Assembly (NCBI RefSeq): GCF_031143425.1
Contig: NC_090440.1
Coordinates: forward strand, 1,272,287,123-1,272,351,122
Source: Pleurodeles waltl
Lineage: Eukaryota > Chordata > Amphibia > Caudata > Salamandridae
DNA length: 64,000 bases
Direction of reading: 5' to 3'
Position numbers and translations under genes: made by a program. Below, one piece after another: positions 10,111 through 19,293 of the stretch (its first letter is position 1; every line of letters begins with the position of its first letter). The notes under the pieces are model-generated. The model searched no databases, was not told the origin of the DNA, and saw only the letters and a list, made by a program, of their open reading frames with translations.

Positions 10111-12486
10111 AACTCTTTTTGCAGGAGCTCCGTCTCTCTTTGTTTCTAATGCTCATGAAGCCTTGAAGTTGTCTAGCAACAGGCGCGTTGTGAGATGGGT
10201 TTCGTTTCAGAAGTCCAACATGTTAATTGACAAACTGCGTGCCCTAGTCTCTAGACACCAGCTTTTTTATAATCATTTTGCATTAACCTCACTGGAAGTT
10301 ATGTCTTCTCACGTAGTCCTTTTTGTGGCCCTTAAGGAGCTCTTTACCAAAACTGTTACGAATCAAAGGAATTCCTCCCTTCCATCTAGCAGCAAGTGGT
10401 TTGACAAGAGGTGTCGTGAGGCCAAAAGTCTCTTGACTAAAGCGTTAAAGTCAAAGGATCGGGAAGCCATTGTGAGAGCAAGAAGAACTTATGTGTCCAC
10501 ATGTAAGATGTGCAAACTCAAGCATGAGGAAAGATTATGCGGTGATCTGGCCGAGGCGGCTAGGACGCACAATGTTAAACTTTTCTGGCTTCTGGTTTCA
10601 CGTAGAGACCCAAATCTTTCATCTGTCCCAAAATGCCATGTTGCTACTGATATCTGGTTTACTCACTTCAAGGAGTTGTATGGCTCCACTCTGGAATCCG
10701 TTGCCACCAGCCCCGGAGAGATATTGCCATGCTGCCCTGCTGTGATCTCTCTGCCTCCCTTTACTTTAAAAGAAACTGAGCTGGCAATTCTTGCCCAAAA
10801 ATCAGGGAAGGCTTCTGGGCCAGATGGCATTCCTTCAGATTTGTATAAATCAGATTTTCCCAAATGTACCCGGTACATTAACAGGATAGCGAATATTGCC
10901 TTGTCCACCAGGTCTTACCCGGATTCCTGGAAGGAGGCAATAATTGTGCCCATTTACAAGAAAGGAGAGAAAAATCTCCCAGGGAACTACAGACCTATCA
11001 GTTTACTAGACAATCTGCAAAAAATATTCTGCTATCAGCTGTTAAGTAGGCTGAAGCATTGGATAGTGGAAAATCCGGTATTAAGTCATCTTCAGGCAGG
11101 GTTCAGAGACAAGGTCAGTACCATCGATCAGGTATTCCGCTTTACTACTATAAAGTGGAAGATCATAGATGTGGGTTCAGGCCACCTTTTTGTGGCATTT
11201 GTTGACTTGAAATCTGCTTTTGACCTTGTCCCATGTCCCAAACTGTGGGAAGTTATGAGTAAAGCTGGAGTCCCCGGCTCCATGCTTAATATAATTAAAG
11301 ATCTTTACTCTTGCAATTGTGCCAAAGTTAGATGGGGCCCGGCAGGTGATCTGACTCCAGCATTTTCCCACTATTCATGGTGTGACACAGGGTTATGTTC
11401 TTGCACCCACCCTCTTTCTCCTATTTATCAATGCTTGCATTCCCTACCTTTTGGATTGTCCTGGTGATGCCCCTAGCATGGGAGGGCAGAAGCTCCCATG
11501 TCTTTTATTTGCTGATGACACTTTGCTACTCTCTTGAACAGCCATGGGCCTTTCAAGCTTGCTTGCAAGGTTCATGGAGTTCTGCAAAGATCATGGCTTG
11601 GAAATCAGTTCATAAAAAATGAAATACATGGTGTTTGGGGACAAAAAGCAGAAAATGAAGAGACCTGTTTATTTAAAAGGTGCTTCTTTGGAAAGAGTGG
11701 GCACTTTTGATTACTTAGGTGCAAAATTAGAAGATTCACACCACTGGCATGCCCATCTCCAGAAATCACTAATGTGACTGAAGCAAAGGGCGGGTGGCAT
11801 TGTGAGATTTGTAACCAGATCCCCCAGTTTTGCTATGACTCCTGCTCTTGAAATATACAAATCACAAGACGGGGTGGGGGGGCTTTGTACGGTGCTGAAT
11901 TATGGGGTCACTGCGATTTGGAGAATCTGGTTAGGGTGGAAAATCAGTTTTTGAAGATGTTGTTAAAAGTTCCTTCTAGCACCCCATCTTTGCCTATCTG
12001 AATGGATTTAAATCTCTTTCCAACTAACCAGATTGCTGCTTTAAGGCCTCTCCTGTTTTGGATTCGGCTATGGTCATCAGACACCCTCATTCCATTCAGA
12101 TGTGGGCTGCCCAATCTGGTGGGCCCTAACCTTAACACTAAAATTAATTGGTGTGCCTATGATGAACGGTCCTTATTGCATCTCGTTCTGGGGTACTACT
12201 GGAAGGATCCCTCTTCTATTCCTAAAAATGCTGTCCAGACATTGAAGGACGCTTTTTGGTTCAAAGTTCAAACTGTTCAATTGGCTGTAGTTGTGTCCTT
12301 CTCTATGTCTGATAGCATTTTGCTATTCAAATGTCATTATGAGCTCGAGCCCTTTATGTATGCAGCACTTTCTCCATCTGCGCGTGCCCTTTTCATTAGA
12401 TTTAGACTAGGGTCCCTCTCTCTGTGTTCTTTAACTTATAAATGGTCTAATTCCACCAATAAGTCTAAGTTATGCCCGATGGGATG
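10111..12486 (+). pseudogene. LINE copy 1 ORF2: reverse transcriptase
   Basis: The long open frame 10052-11467 carries RT motifs in order: KASGPDGIPSDLYK, NYRPISLLDN, QAGFRDKVSTIDQ, and motif A VAFVDLKSAFD (about 11196-11228). After a frameshift, motif C FADD is at 11508-11519, and the thumb region follows. The frame 12002-12526 gives the C-terminal part with SLTYKWSN and CPMGC. This enzyme copies element RNA at the nicked site. Several frameshifts and stops are present. The coding sequence is cut at 12486-12488 by the Tc1-like element and resumes at 14055. Confidence 0.8.
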
Positions 12487-12488
12487 TA

Positions 12489-12513
12489 CAGGGAGTGCAG
12501 AATTATTAGGCAA
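12489..12513 (+). repeat. Left terminal inverted repeat of the Tc1-like element
   Basis: The first bases, CAGGGAGTGCAGAATTATTA, are the reverse complement of the right end finishing at 14052. A second similar motif (GTGCATAATTATTAGGCAAC) sits inward at 12669-12688, giving an outer and inner binding site on this side. Confidence 0.9.
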
Positions 12514-12668
12514 ATTAGTATTTTGACCACATCATCCTCTTCATGCATGTTGTCTTACTCCAAGCTGTATAGGCTCGAAAGCCTACTACCAATTAAGCAT
12601 ATTAGGTGATGTGCATCTCTGTAATGAGAAGGGGTGTGGTCTAATGACATCAACACCCTATATCAGGT

Positions 12669-12688
12669 GTGCATAATTATTAGGCAAC
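12669..12688 (+). promoter_or_regulatory. Inner transposase-binding-like repeat, left
   Basis: GTGCATAATTATTAGGCAAC closely repeats the core of the outer end (GTGCAGAATTATTAGGCAA) in the same orientation, about 175 bp inward. Tc1-like elements of the IR/DR type use such paired sites for transposase binding. The binding role is inferred from the family. Confidence 0.65.
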
Positions 12689-12706
12689 TTCCTTTCCTTT
12701 GGCAAA

Positions 12707-13723
12707 ATGGGTCAAAAGAAGGACTTGACAGGCTCAGAAAAGTCAAAAATAGTGAGATATCTTGCAGAGGGATGCAGCACTCTTAAAATTGCAAAGCTTC
12801 TGAAGCGTGATCATCGAACAATCAAGCGTTTCATTCAAAATAGTCAACCGGGTCGCAAGAAGTGTGTGGAAAAACCAAGGCGCAAAATAACTGCCCATGA
12901 ACTGAGAAAAGTCAAGCGTGCAGCTGCCACGATGCCACTTGCCACCAGTGTGGCCATATTTCAGAGCTGCAACATCACTGGAGTGCCCAAAAGCACAAGG
13001 TGTGCAATACTCAGAGACATGGCCAAGGTAAGAAAGGCTGAAAGACGACCACCACTGAACAAGACACACAAGCTGAAACGTCAAGACTGGGCCAAGAAAT
13101 ATCTCAAGACTGATTTTTCTAAGGTTTTATGGACTGATGAAATGAGAGTGAGTCTTGATGGGCCAGATGGATGGGCCCGTGGCTGGATTGGTAAAGGGCA
13201 GAGAGCTCCAGTCCGACTCAGACGCCAGCAAGGTGGAGGTGGAGTACTGGTTTGGGCTGGTATCATCAAAGATGAGCTTGTGGGGCCTTTTCGGGTTGAG
13301 GATGGAGTCAAGCTCAACTCCCAGTCCTACTGCCAGTTCCTGGAAGACACCTTCTTCAAGCAGTGGTACAGGAAGAAGTCTGCATCCTTCAAGAAAAACA
13401 TGATTTTCATGCAGGACAATGCTCCATCACACGCGTCCAAGTACTCCACAGCGTGGCTGGCAAGAAAGGGTATAAAAGAAGGAAATCTAATGACATGGCC
13501 TCCTTGTTCACCTGATCTGAACCCCATTGAGAACCTGTGGTCCATCATCAAATGTGAGATTTACAAGGAGGGAAAACAGTACACCTCTCTGAACAGTGTC
13601 TGGGAGGCTGTGGTTGCTGCTGCACGCAATGTTGATGGTGAACAGATCAAAACACTGACAGAATCCATGGATGGCAGGCTTTTGAGTGTCCTTGCAAAGA
13701 AAGGTGGCTATATTGGTCACTGA
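12707..13723 (+). CDS. Tc1-like transposase, intact, DD37E
   Basis: An intact 338-residue transposase that would cut and paste the element at TA sites. The N-terminus holds paired helix-turn-helix DNA-binding regions (about residues 8-110) with a basic GRKK linker near 49-52. The catalytic triad is visible: D144 in LWTDE, D237 in MQDNAPSH and E275 in PDLNPIENLW. I count 37 residues between the second D and the E, which is DD37E rather than the common DD34E. A glycine-rich GGGG lies at 176-179. The ATG at 12707 follows the inner left repeat and nothing interrupts the frame. A DD37E Tc1-like group (TRT) has been described in vertebrates; membership would need a search. Confidence 0.93.
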   Translation: MGQKKDLTGSEKSKIVRYLAEGCSTLKIAKLLKRDHRTIKRFIQNSQPGRKKCVEKPRRKITAHELRKVKRAAATMPLATSVAIFQSCNITGVPKSTRCAILRDMAKVRKAERRPPLNKTHKLKRQDWAKKYLKTDFSKVLWTDEMRVSLDGPDGWARGWIGKGQRAPVRLRRQQGGGGVLVWAGIIKDELVGPFRVEDGVKLNSQSYCQFLEDTFFKQWYRKKSASFKKNMIFMQDNAPSHASKYSTAWLARKGIKEGNLMTWPPCSPDLNPIENLWSIIKCEIYKEGKQYTSLNSVWEAVVAAARNVDGEQIKTLTESMDGRLLSVLAKKGGYIGH

Positions 13724-13842
13724 TTTGTTTTTGTTTTGTTTTTGAATGTCAGAAATGTATATTTGTGAATGTTGAGATGTTATATTGGTTTCACTGGTAA
13801 TAATAAATAATTGAAATGGGTATATATTTTTTTTTTTGTTAA

Positions 13843-13862
13843 GTTGCCTAATAATGATGCAC
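13843..13862 (-). promoter_or_regulatory. Inner transposase-binding-like repeat, right
   Basis: GTTGCCTAATAATGATGCAC is the inverted counterpart of the inner left repeat, about 190 bp inside the right end. Its mirrored placement supports an IR/DR arrangement. Confidence 0.65.
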
Positions 13863-14027
13863 AGTAATAGTCACCTGCACACACAGATATCCCCCTAACA
13901 TAGCTAAAACTAAAAACAAACTAAAAACTACTTCCAAAAATATTCAGCTTTGATATTAATGAGTTTTTTGGGTTCATTGAGAACATGGTTGTTGTTCAAT
14001 AATAAAATTAATCCTCAAAAATACAAC

Positions 14028-14052
14028 TTGCCTAATAATTCTGCACTCCCTG
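14028..14052 (-). repeat. Right terminal inverted repeat of the Tc1-like element
   Basis: TTGCCTAATAATTCTGCACT followed by CCCTG is the inverse of the left end. TA at 14053-14054 follows it as the target duplicate. Confidence 0.9.
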
Positions 14053-14054
14053 TA

Positions 14055-14281
14055 AGAACGAAGAGTCTGTTCTACATGTCCTTTTTCAATGTTGCGCATA
14101 TGACAAACAGAGTGCCTTTTGGATCAGTCCCCTATGCAAACAAATGGGTTTTAGGAATTGTTTATTAGCCAAGAGAATTTTTAAATCTGATTCATCTGTA
14201 CAAATAGTCTATCCTGTGGCAAAATTTCTTGAATCAATATGGCGTTTTAGATTAGCGATCTTAAAGAATAAGACTAGGTAG
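14055..14281 (+). pseudogene. LINE copy 1 ORF2 C-terminal tail after the Tc1 insertion
   Basis: Reading on from CPMGC at the other side of the insertion, this segment encodes a NEESVLHVLFQC-like stretch and ends at TAG 14279-14281. Cys...H...C tails of this kind close many LINE ORF2 proteins. It confirms that the transposon split one continuous RT reading frame. Confidence 0.7.
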
Positions 14282-14558
14282 TTGTTCCTAGATTTAGGTA
14301 TTACAGTGTATATTTATTGTATTTCGGTGTATGTTATTAGCTTGACATTTTCCTGGACTGGATGTTTTTTAAGTATTATATGATTGGAGATTTTTTTCTT
14401 TTCATATGTCTGTTTTATCTTGGTTTTAATATCTCTCTTCTTAGTGTTTGTTATTTATTTTATTGTCATTTCTTTTATAATCTCCTTTTCGGATCGTTAT
14501 GTATTGTACTTTTATGGTATGTTTTTTTACCGAAATGAAGTAAAGTGATGATGATGAT
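14282..14558 (+). other. LINE copy 1 3' UTR and GAT-repeat tail
   Basis: T-rich non-coding sequence that ends ACCGAAATGAAGTAAAGTGATGATGATGAT. The same end pattern occurs at 49485-49508 in the second LINE. Short tandem tails are typical where non-LTR elements begin target-primed reverse transcription. Confidence 0.7.
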
Positions 14559-14589
14559 ATAGCATTATAACTATAGCAGCTTAGCTGTT

Positions 14590-15035
14590 ATTTCAAGGAA
14601 GTGCAAAGTTTTTTGCGCAGCCACTGTCATTTGTTTGTCAATACTGCTGATATGCACCATTGCAGAGAATCCTGCCATCACCGTGGCCAAATCTTCCACC
14701 TGGAGAAAACAATGTAGCTGCACATGTGTTTCACCAAGGCAGACAATATCCTTGCCAGCATGAATGAGAACGTTGGTTGTAACATTCTTGCTGCCAAGCC
14801 CACTGTCACTTGGAAAGAACCAGTTGCCAAGAAATGGAGCACTGATAGCACTTGCACAAGAGGGGGGACCCCAGTGGGATGACGGATAGCTGAAATCAGG
14901 TCAGGCTCCATTTGGGCACACAGCTCTGTGATTGTAGCTCTGTCCAGTCTATAGGTGAGTATAATGTGCCTGTCCTCCAGTGTGGCCAAGTCCACCAGGG
15001 GTCTGTACACGGGGTTGTCTCCTCCTCCTATTCAT
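14590..15035 (-). pseudogene. Harbinger transposase exon 2, 5' part (copy H1)
   Basis: Minus-strand coding with YRPLVDLATLEDRHIILTYR, then LISAIRHPTG and FLATGSFQ, the N-terminal region typical of HARBI1-like transposases. The acceptor is CTGCAG ending at 15036, and exon 2 starts at 15035. Its reading phase fits exon 1 at 18893-18975, across an intron of 3857 nt. The codon after the junction is now TGA, probably a decayed arginine codon. The catalytic part is lost at the LINE border: only a degraded EDL...TV stretch follows, to about 14590. Confidence 0.75.
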
Positions 15036-15406
15036 CTGCAGCTGTAGGTATCTAAGGGACACAATTTGAACAATGGAACCATCACCTCAGTGTACATACA
15101 GCATCAATATGATGGGGCAGTGGGAATGGCAATGTATTTGCAAATCTAGGCAATGACGCAGTTATGTATAATCTGATTGTTGTTGCGGTGGTGGAAGGTG
15201 GTCTTACACCGCCATGCAATTCCTCATTGGCTCATATGGGGCTCTATGGAGTACAATGGACAAAGGGGATCTGTGCTGGCGGGGACGGTGTACACCGCAG
15301 CGGACGTGACTGCCATTTTCTATCTAAATCCTCACTTATTTCCTGACTTTCCACAGGACAAGAACTACACTGTGTGTGCTGCTGTGACTAGTGCCTGGAA
15401 CCTACC

Positions 15407-15982
15407 ATGGCCTGTGTGACCGGGGAAAGGCCCCTGCCTTCACTTCAGAGGAGTTTGAGCAACTGGTGGTTGGGGACATACCTCAGTATGGACTGCTGTA
15501 TGGGCCTTCAGACCACATTGAATGTGGGAAGGATGCATGGAGATGTGTGTGCAAGCATCATGTCATCGGGGGAATGTTTGATGGTGGTGTACATGGTGGG
15601 CACCGGTTGATGAGTGTGCCAATGGAGATGGAAACGGGATTGGTGGGCCATATGAGTGATAGGCTGGATTGTATGTGTAATTGTGTCCTCCTGTCTGTAT
15701 CACCTCTGCAGGTCAGCACCCATCAAAAGAAGGGATTGTGGTGTGCCATCATCAAGGACATGCGGACCCTGGGGGTCTACAGCAGGCGGAACACCCACTG
15801 TCGGAAATGGGGGGAGGATCTGAGATGCTGGGCACAGAAGACTGTGGAGGCCCAGCTGGGGATGGCCTCCCAAAGAGGAAGGGGTGCCCATTGGAACCTG
15901 AACCCCCTGATTGCCCGCATACAGGCGGTGGCCTACCCAGAGCTGGATGGGCACTTGAGGTCATCAGAGCAGCCACAAGAGG
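15407..15982 (+). pseudogene. Myb/SANT-like protein A, exons 1-2 (copy H1)
   Basis: A DNA-binding protein of the Harbinger family, encoded antisense within the transposase intron. The exon 1 ATG is at 15407 in a CCATGG context and encodes FTSEEFEQLVVGDIPQYG, though a frameshift separates the ATG from that frame. Exon 2 (15712-15982) follows CTCTGCAG and encodes HQKKGLWCAIIKDMRTLGVY, then RRNTHCRKWGEDLRCW and MASQRGRGAH. It ends at a GTGAGT donor. The W...I...R...W.DLR spacing matches the Myb/SANT-like domains found beside Harbinger transposases, which help bind DNA and import the transposase (family knowledge). The exon 1 donor has decayed. Confidence 0.75.
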
Positions 15983-17575
15983 GTGAGTACAGTGGGTGTT
16001 ACAAAAATAATTGGTAGTTGGCATGGGATCAGGTGGTGGGTGTGAGTTAGTCGGTGCCCCTTAATGCTAGGTCAGAAATTGAAGAGTGATCCAGCTCAAG
16101 GGTAATGGGTGTACATCAAATCCAGGTAACCTAGCTAGGTTGACTTCCATGTCAGACATGGCTTAGTGGGTCCCAGGATGTGTGCAGTTGTCGGCGGTTG
16201 GCCCTCATCTTTCTGTGGCATCTAGCCAATTGAATGCCAGTGCAATGCATAGTGCTCAATCTTGATCCCTGTGTATGCCAACTGTGGTATTGGTGCTGTA
16301 ATTGACCCAGTGCTCACTTTCTCTCCCTCCTACCCCCTTTCTCCTTCTGCCATCCTGTTCATGTGTGCATTAGCATCATCTGGCGGAAGAGCAGGGGCAC
16401 TGGTGACGGAGGGAGCTGCATCCCATAGAACCCAGGAGGCATAGTCCACCAACGCCGAGGGAACCAGTGGGACGGACGTTGAGGGGAGTACCACTGCAGA
16501 GACAGGTGGTGACAACACTGACTCGGATACCTCCTCCGATGGACACTTCCTGGTGGTGGTAAACACCTCTGTGACCACCCCAGCTGCCGGTACAGCTGCC
16601 ACCCCTGTACTAGCACTGCTCTCCGAATAGCCCCTCAACGAGTTGCCTGTGCCCGCTCACCCAGGAGGGTGGGCATCTCCTTTGCCCCAGGCACCTCAGT
16701 CCCCGCCCCAGTGAGCCCTGCTGCCCTAAGTGAGGAGGCTATTGACCTCCTGATATCCATCTCTGTAGGGCAGTCAACCAGTGTGAATGCCATCCGGTGC
16801 TTGCATCCCAGATGCAGCAATGCAATGCATTCTTGGAGGGCATCCACGGTGGATTGGCGGACCAACAGAGATCAATTCAGGCTCTGGCCTCCTCTCTGAT
16901 TGCAGCCATTGTCACTGTTCCTACCGTCCTCCCTCCAACAACCACTTCCCAGTTCCAGTCTCCTCTACTCCAGCCCATCCCATGCACACATACAGACGAG
17001 CATGCACACAAAACATCACACAAGAGTTGCACAGTCGAACACAGGCACCACACTTCAGTCCAGAAGCACTCACGCAAACACCAGACAGTTGCACACACAA
17101 CCACATCCACAGCCCCTACTGTGTCCCCCTCCTTCACCTCCCTCACGGTCACGTCCACACTCACACCTGCATGTTTCAACATCTACCACGAGCATCACCA
17201 CACCAAGCATCACACACACCTCACTTGCAGACACCTCCAAAGCGTCCATCCACGTGTCCCCTATGTCCTCTCCCACCCTGTCTGCCCCCCTCCTAAAGAA
17301 CACAAACACAGGCACTCAGACACCCAACAGCCTTCCACTTCACATCAGCACACTGCCCATGCACCTGCACCCAAATCCAGCAGATGTACTCCTCCAACAA
17401 CCACTCCATCAACCTCCACTCCCATCCCTCCTTCCTCATCCTCATCCCGCCCCACTGTCCCTAAGAAGCTTTTCCATGCCATCCCTCCCTCTTCTTCTCC
17501 CGTCCTGCCAGTAAGAGCAGGGTGCCAATGACCCAGCCCAGCAACTCAGCCAAACAGTCCAGGGGGACAGTGGAG

Positions 17576-17809
17576 GCACCCACTCCACCTGCCAGGAAGG
17601 GGAAGGATCCTACTCCACCAGCCAGTAACGTTAAGGCTCCCACTCCACCTGCCAGGAAGGGGAAGGATCCCACTCCACCAGCCTGGAAGGGGAAGGAGCC
17701 CTCACCTCCTGCCATGAAAAGGAAGAAGCCTTCACCTCCTGACTGGAAAGGGAAGAAGCCCTCGCCTCCTGCCATGAAAAGGAAGCAACCCTTACCTCCA
17801 GCTGAGACA
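17576..17809 (+). repeat. 30-bp minisatellite encoding a P-S/T-P-P-A-x-K-x-K decapeptide
   Basis: Seven to eight 30-bp units keep the reading frame and encode variants of PTPPARKGKD: PTPPAWKGKE, PSPPAMKRKK, PSPPDWKGKK, PSPPAMKRKQ. Unit length divisible by three and conserved P and K positions suggest the repeat expanded while coding. It fades after 17809 into PSPPAETQ-like units with stops. Confidence 0.8.
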
Positions 17810-18199
17810 CAGTAGCCCTCGCCTACAACAGAGGCTGCCCAGTAGGCCCCTTCCCCTGCTAGGACACAGCAGCCTTCTCCTCCTGCAGAGGCTGTCAGGG
17901 TACCACCACCACCATTGGGCACTGGGCCCTCATCCCCTGCTGTGACACAACAGCCCTCGCCTCCAGCAGAGGCTGCCAAGGAGGCATAATCCCCAGCTGA
18001 GACACAGTAGCCTTCACCTCCTGCAGATGCTGCCCAGGAGACACCTTCCCCAGCTGAGACACTGTAGCCCTCACCTCCAGCAGAGTCTGGCAGGGTACCA
18101 ACACCACCACCACCACCATTGGTCATGGAGCCCTCACCTCCAGGTGAGACAATGCAGCCCTCACCTCCATCAGAGGGAATGTCGGCCACCCTCCAGGGA

Positions 18200-18500
18200 C
18201 TGCTGTACAAGGAGCCCCCTCCAGAACCAGTGGGCAAGTACCCCACCTGTGAGTCTGTGACCTTGGACTCCCCAGCAAAGGATAACGGGCATGTTTCCCC
18301 CTCCAGAACCAGTAGGCAAGTACCCCACCTGAGAGACTATGACCTTGCACTCCCCAGCAAAGGATAATGGGCATTGAGCCCCTTCCAGCACCAGTGGGCA
18401 AGTATCCCATCTGTGTGGCTGTGACCTTGCACTCCCGAGCAAAGGATAATGGGCATGGAGCCCCCTCAAGAACCAGTGGGCAAGTTCCCGACTTCAGCTG
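18200..18500 (+). repeat. About 79-bp tandem repeat at the Myb A 3' end
   Basis: Three to four units share CAGTGGGCAAGTA, GTGACCTTG and CAGCAAAGGATAA blocks. The complement of the same blocks makes up the 64-bp array at 39890-40215, so this is an expandable part of the same gene that varies between element copies. Confidence 0.7.
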
Positions 18501-18892
18501 AGGTGGCCCCCACCCCACTTCCTCCTGAGGTGCCTGCCCACTTCCAAAATGATGCCCCTGCACAGTTCTTTGTGGATGTTGTCAGGAAAACAGTTGGGCC
18601 TTTGACTTTCCCTGTGGCCATGTGGGCCCTTTGTACTTTGGATTGGGCATTGGCCCTTTGTGGACAATTGTACATATCTCTTTGTTATCCAATTGGTTCA
18701 TTTGGTGGCTGTTTCCATTCAATACATTCTCAGTACTACCTTACTGTAGTCCTTGCATTATTATGACATGTGTCTTGTGCCATTGTTTTTCCTCCACAAC
18801 TGGCTGTGTGTATGGTGTGTGTGTGTTGTGCGTGTGTTAGTCACTCTTCTTTTCCTCCCTCCCTCCCTTGTGTGCTAGGTGGCTGTACTCAC

Positions 18893-18975
18893 TGTTGTCA
18901 TCTTCATCAGCATTGGTGTTCCAAGTGGAGCATGGCGTAGAAGAGCATCAGGAAGACTTGCAGTTCCGGTTCCAT
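18893..18975 (-). pseudogene. Harbinger transposase exon 1 (copy H1)
   Basis: The ATG at 18975-18973 sits in a perfect GCCACCATGG context and encodes MEPELQVFLMLFY. After 83 nt there is a GTGAGTA donor. The other copy has an exon of exactly the same length with the same donor at 39353-39435. Codons 23-26 contain TGA stops where an arginine-rich run probably stood (CGA to TGA decay). It lies on the far side of the Myb A gene, so Myb A is antisense inside this intron. The exon is tiny and would be missed by domain searches. Confidence 0.75.
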
Positions 18976-19261
18976 GGTGGCATTGTTCTTCTCTGTGTCT
19001 CTGATGGTGAGTGTTTCATTTTCTGTGCATTGTTTCCGCCAGGCTTTTGATGGTGTTGGTACCACCCCAGAAATCATGGCGGATTGCAGTGTCATGATAT
19101 GGTGGGCGGTACCCTGTCTTCCTCCTGGCTGTTAGTGGCCACTGCAGTGGCGCGTGGTGTTAACGCCCTGGTGTGGTAGATTGGCTGTCTATAGGAATTC
19201 TCACCACCATGGTCTTAATTTGGCTGTAATTACCACCAGCCTGGTGGCAGTATTACCGCTA

Positions 19262-19293
19262 CTTTAACTGTCCCTGCCAATGTCATGATGACC
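19262..19293. repeat. Diverged Harbinger terminal repeat (copy H1 right end)
   Basis: CCCTGCCAATGTCATGATGACC resembles the inverse of the clear Harbinger end GGCCCTCATTACAACCCTGG. The last 13 bases differ at about three positions. The target duplicate cannot be checked because the other end is lost. Confidence 0.45.

Larger units (their letters stand above)
12489..14052 (+). mobile_element. Tc1/mariner (DD37E-type) transposon inserted in the LINE
   Basis: The termini are CAGGGAGTGCAGAATTATTA (from 12489) and its inverted partner ending CTGCACTCCCTG at 14052. They are flanked by TA at 12487-12488 and 14053-14054, the target duplication of this superfamily. Total length is 1564 bp. It carries one intact transposase. 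Removing it rejoins the LINE RT tail, so it is younger than the LINE. Intact coding and tidy ends suggest relatively recent arrival, possibly by horizontal transfer, but that is inference. Confidence 0.93.
7440..14558 (+). mobile_element. LINE (APE-type non-LTR retrotransposon), copy 1, decayed
   Basis: The order is a GC-rich leader, ORF1, AP-endonuclease, RT, a Cys motif tail and a 3' end of GATGATGATGAT (14547-14558). The copy is close to full length (about 5.6 kb without the Tc1 element at 12489-14052), with many stops and frameshifts. The same 3' end signature, ACCGAAA plus GAT repeats, closes the second LINE at 49508, so the two belong to one family. RT motifs such as NYRPISLLD suggest an I/Vingi/RTE-like lineage, but I cannot place the clade. 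The left border is approximate. Confidence 0.75.
16374..18560 (+). pseudogene. Myb/SANT-like protein A, C-terminal exon(s) with Pro-rich repeats (copy H1)
   Basis: It starts after GTGCATTAG with a SGGRAGALVTEGAASH-like stretch that is shared with 37998 onward and with the complement of 41893. Then comes a Ser/Thr-rich acidic section and an FAPGTSVPAPVSPAALSEEA-like section, followed by a His/Pro/Thr-rich low-complexity section. From 17576 to 17809 a 30-bp tandem repeat encodes decapeptides such as PTPPARKGKD and PSPPAMKRKK. Several stops and frameshifts are present. The function of this tail is unknown; a basic, proline-rich tail could bind nucleic acid or carry nuclear import signals. Confidence 0.55.
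14559..19293. mobile_element. PIF/Harbinger element, truncated copy (copy H1)
   Basis: It carries, in order: transposase exon 2 on the minus strand (14590-15035), a Myb-like gene on the plus strand (15407-18560), transposase exon 1 on the minus strand (18893-18975) and a terminal region to 19293. The end, TGTCATGATGACC, is a diverged version of TGTAATGAGGGCC, the inverse of the clear terminal repeat seen at 34077 and 57463. The other half (transposase exon 3, second Myb-like gene, terminal repeat) is missing, because the LINE tail abuts at 14558. Confidence 0.75.

Noticed and set aside
17461..18246. Gly/Glu-rich 261-residue frame on the minus strand
   Set aside because: It is the antisense shadow of the Pro-rich repeat of Myb A.
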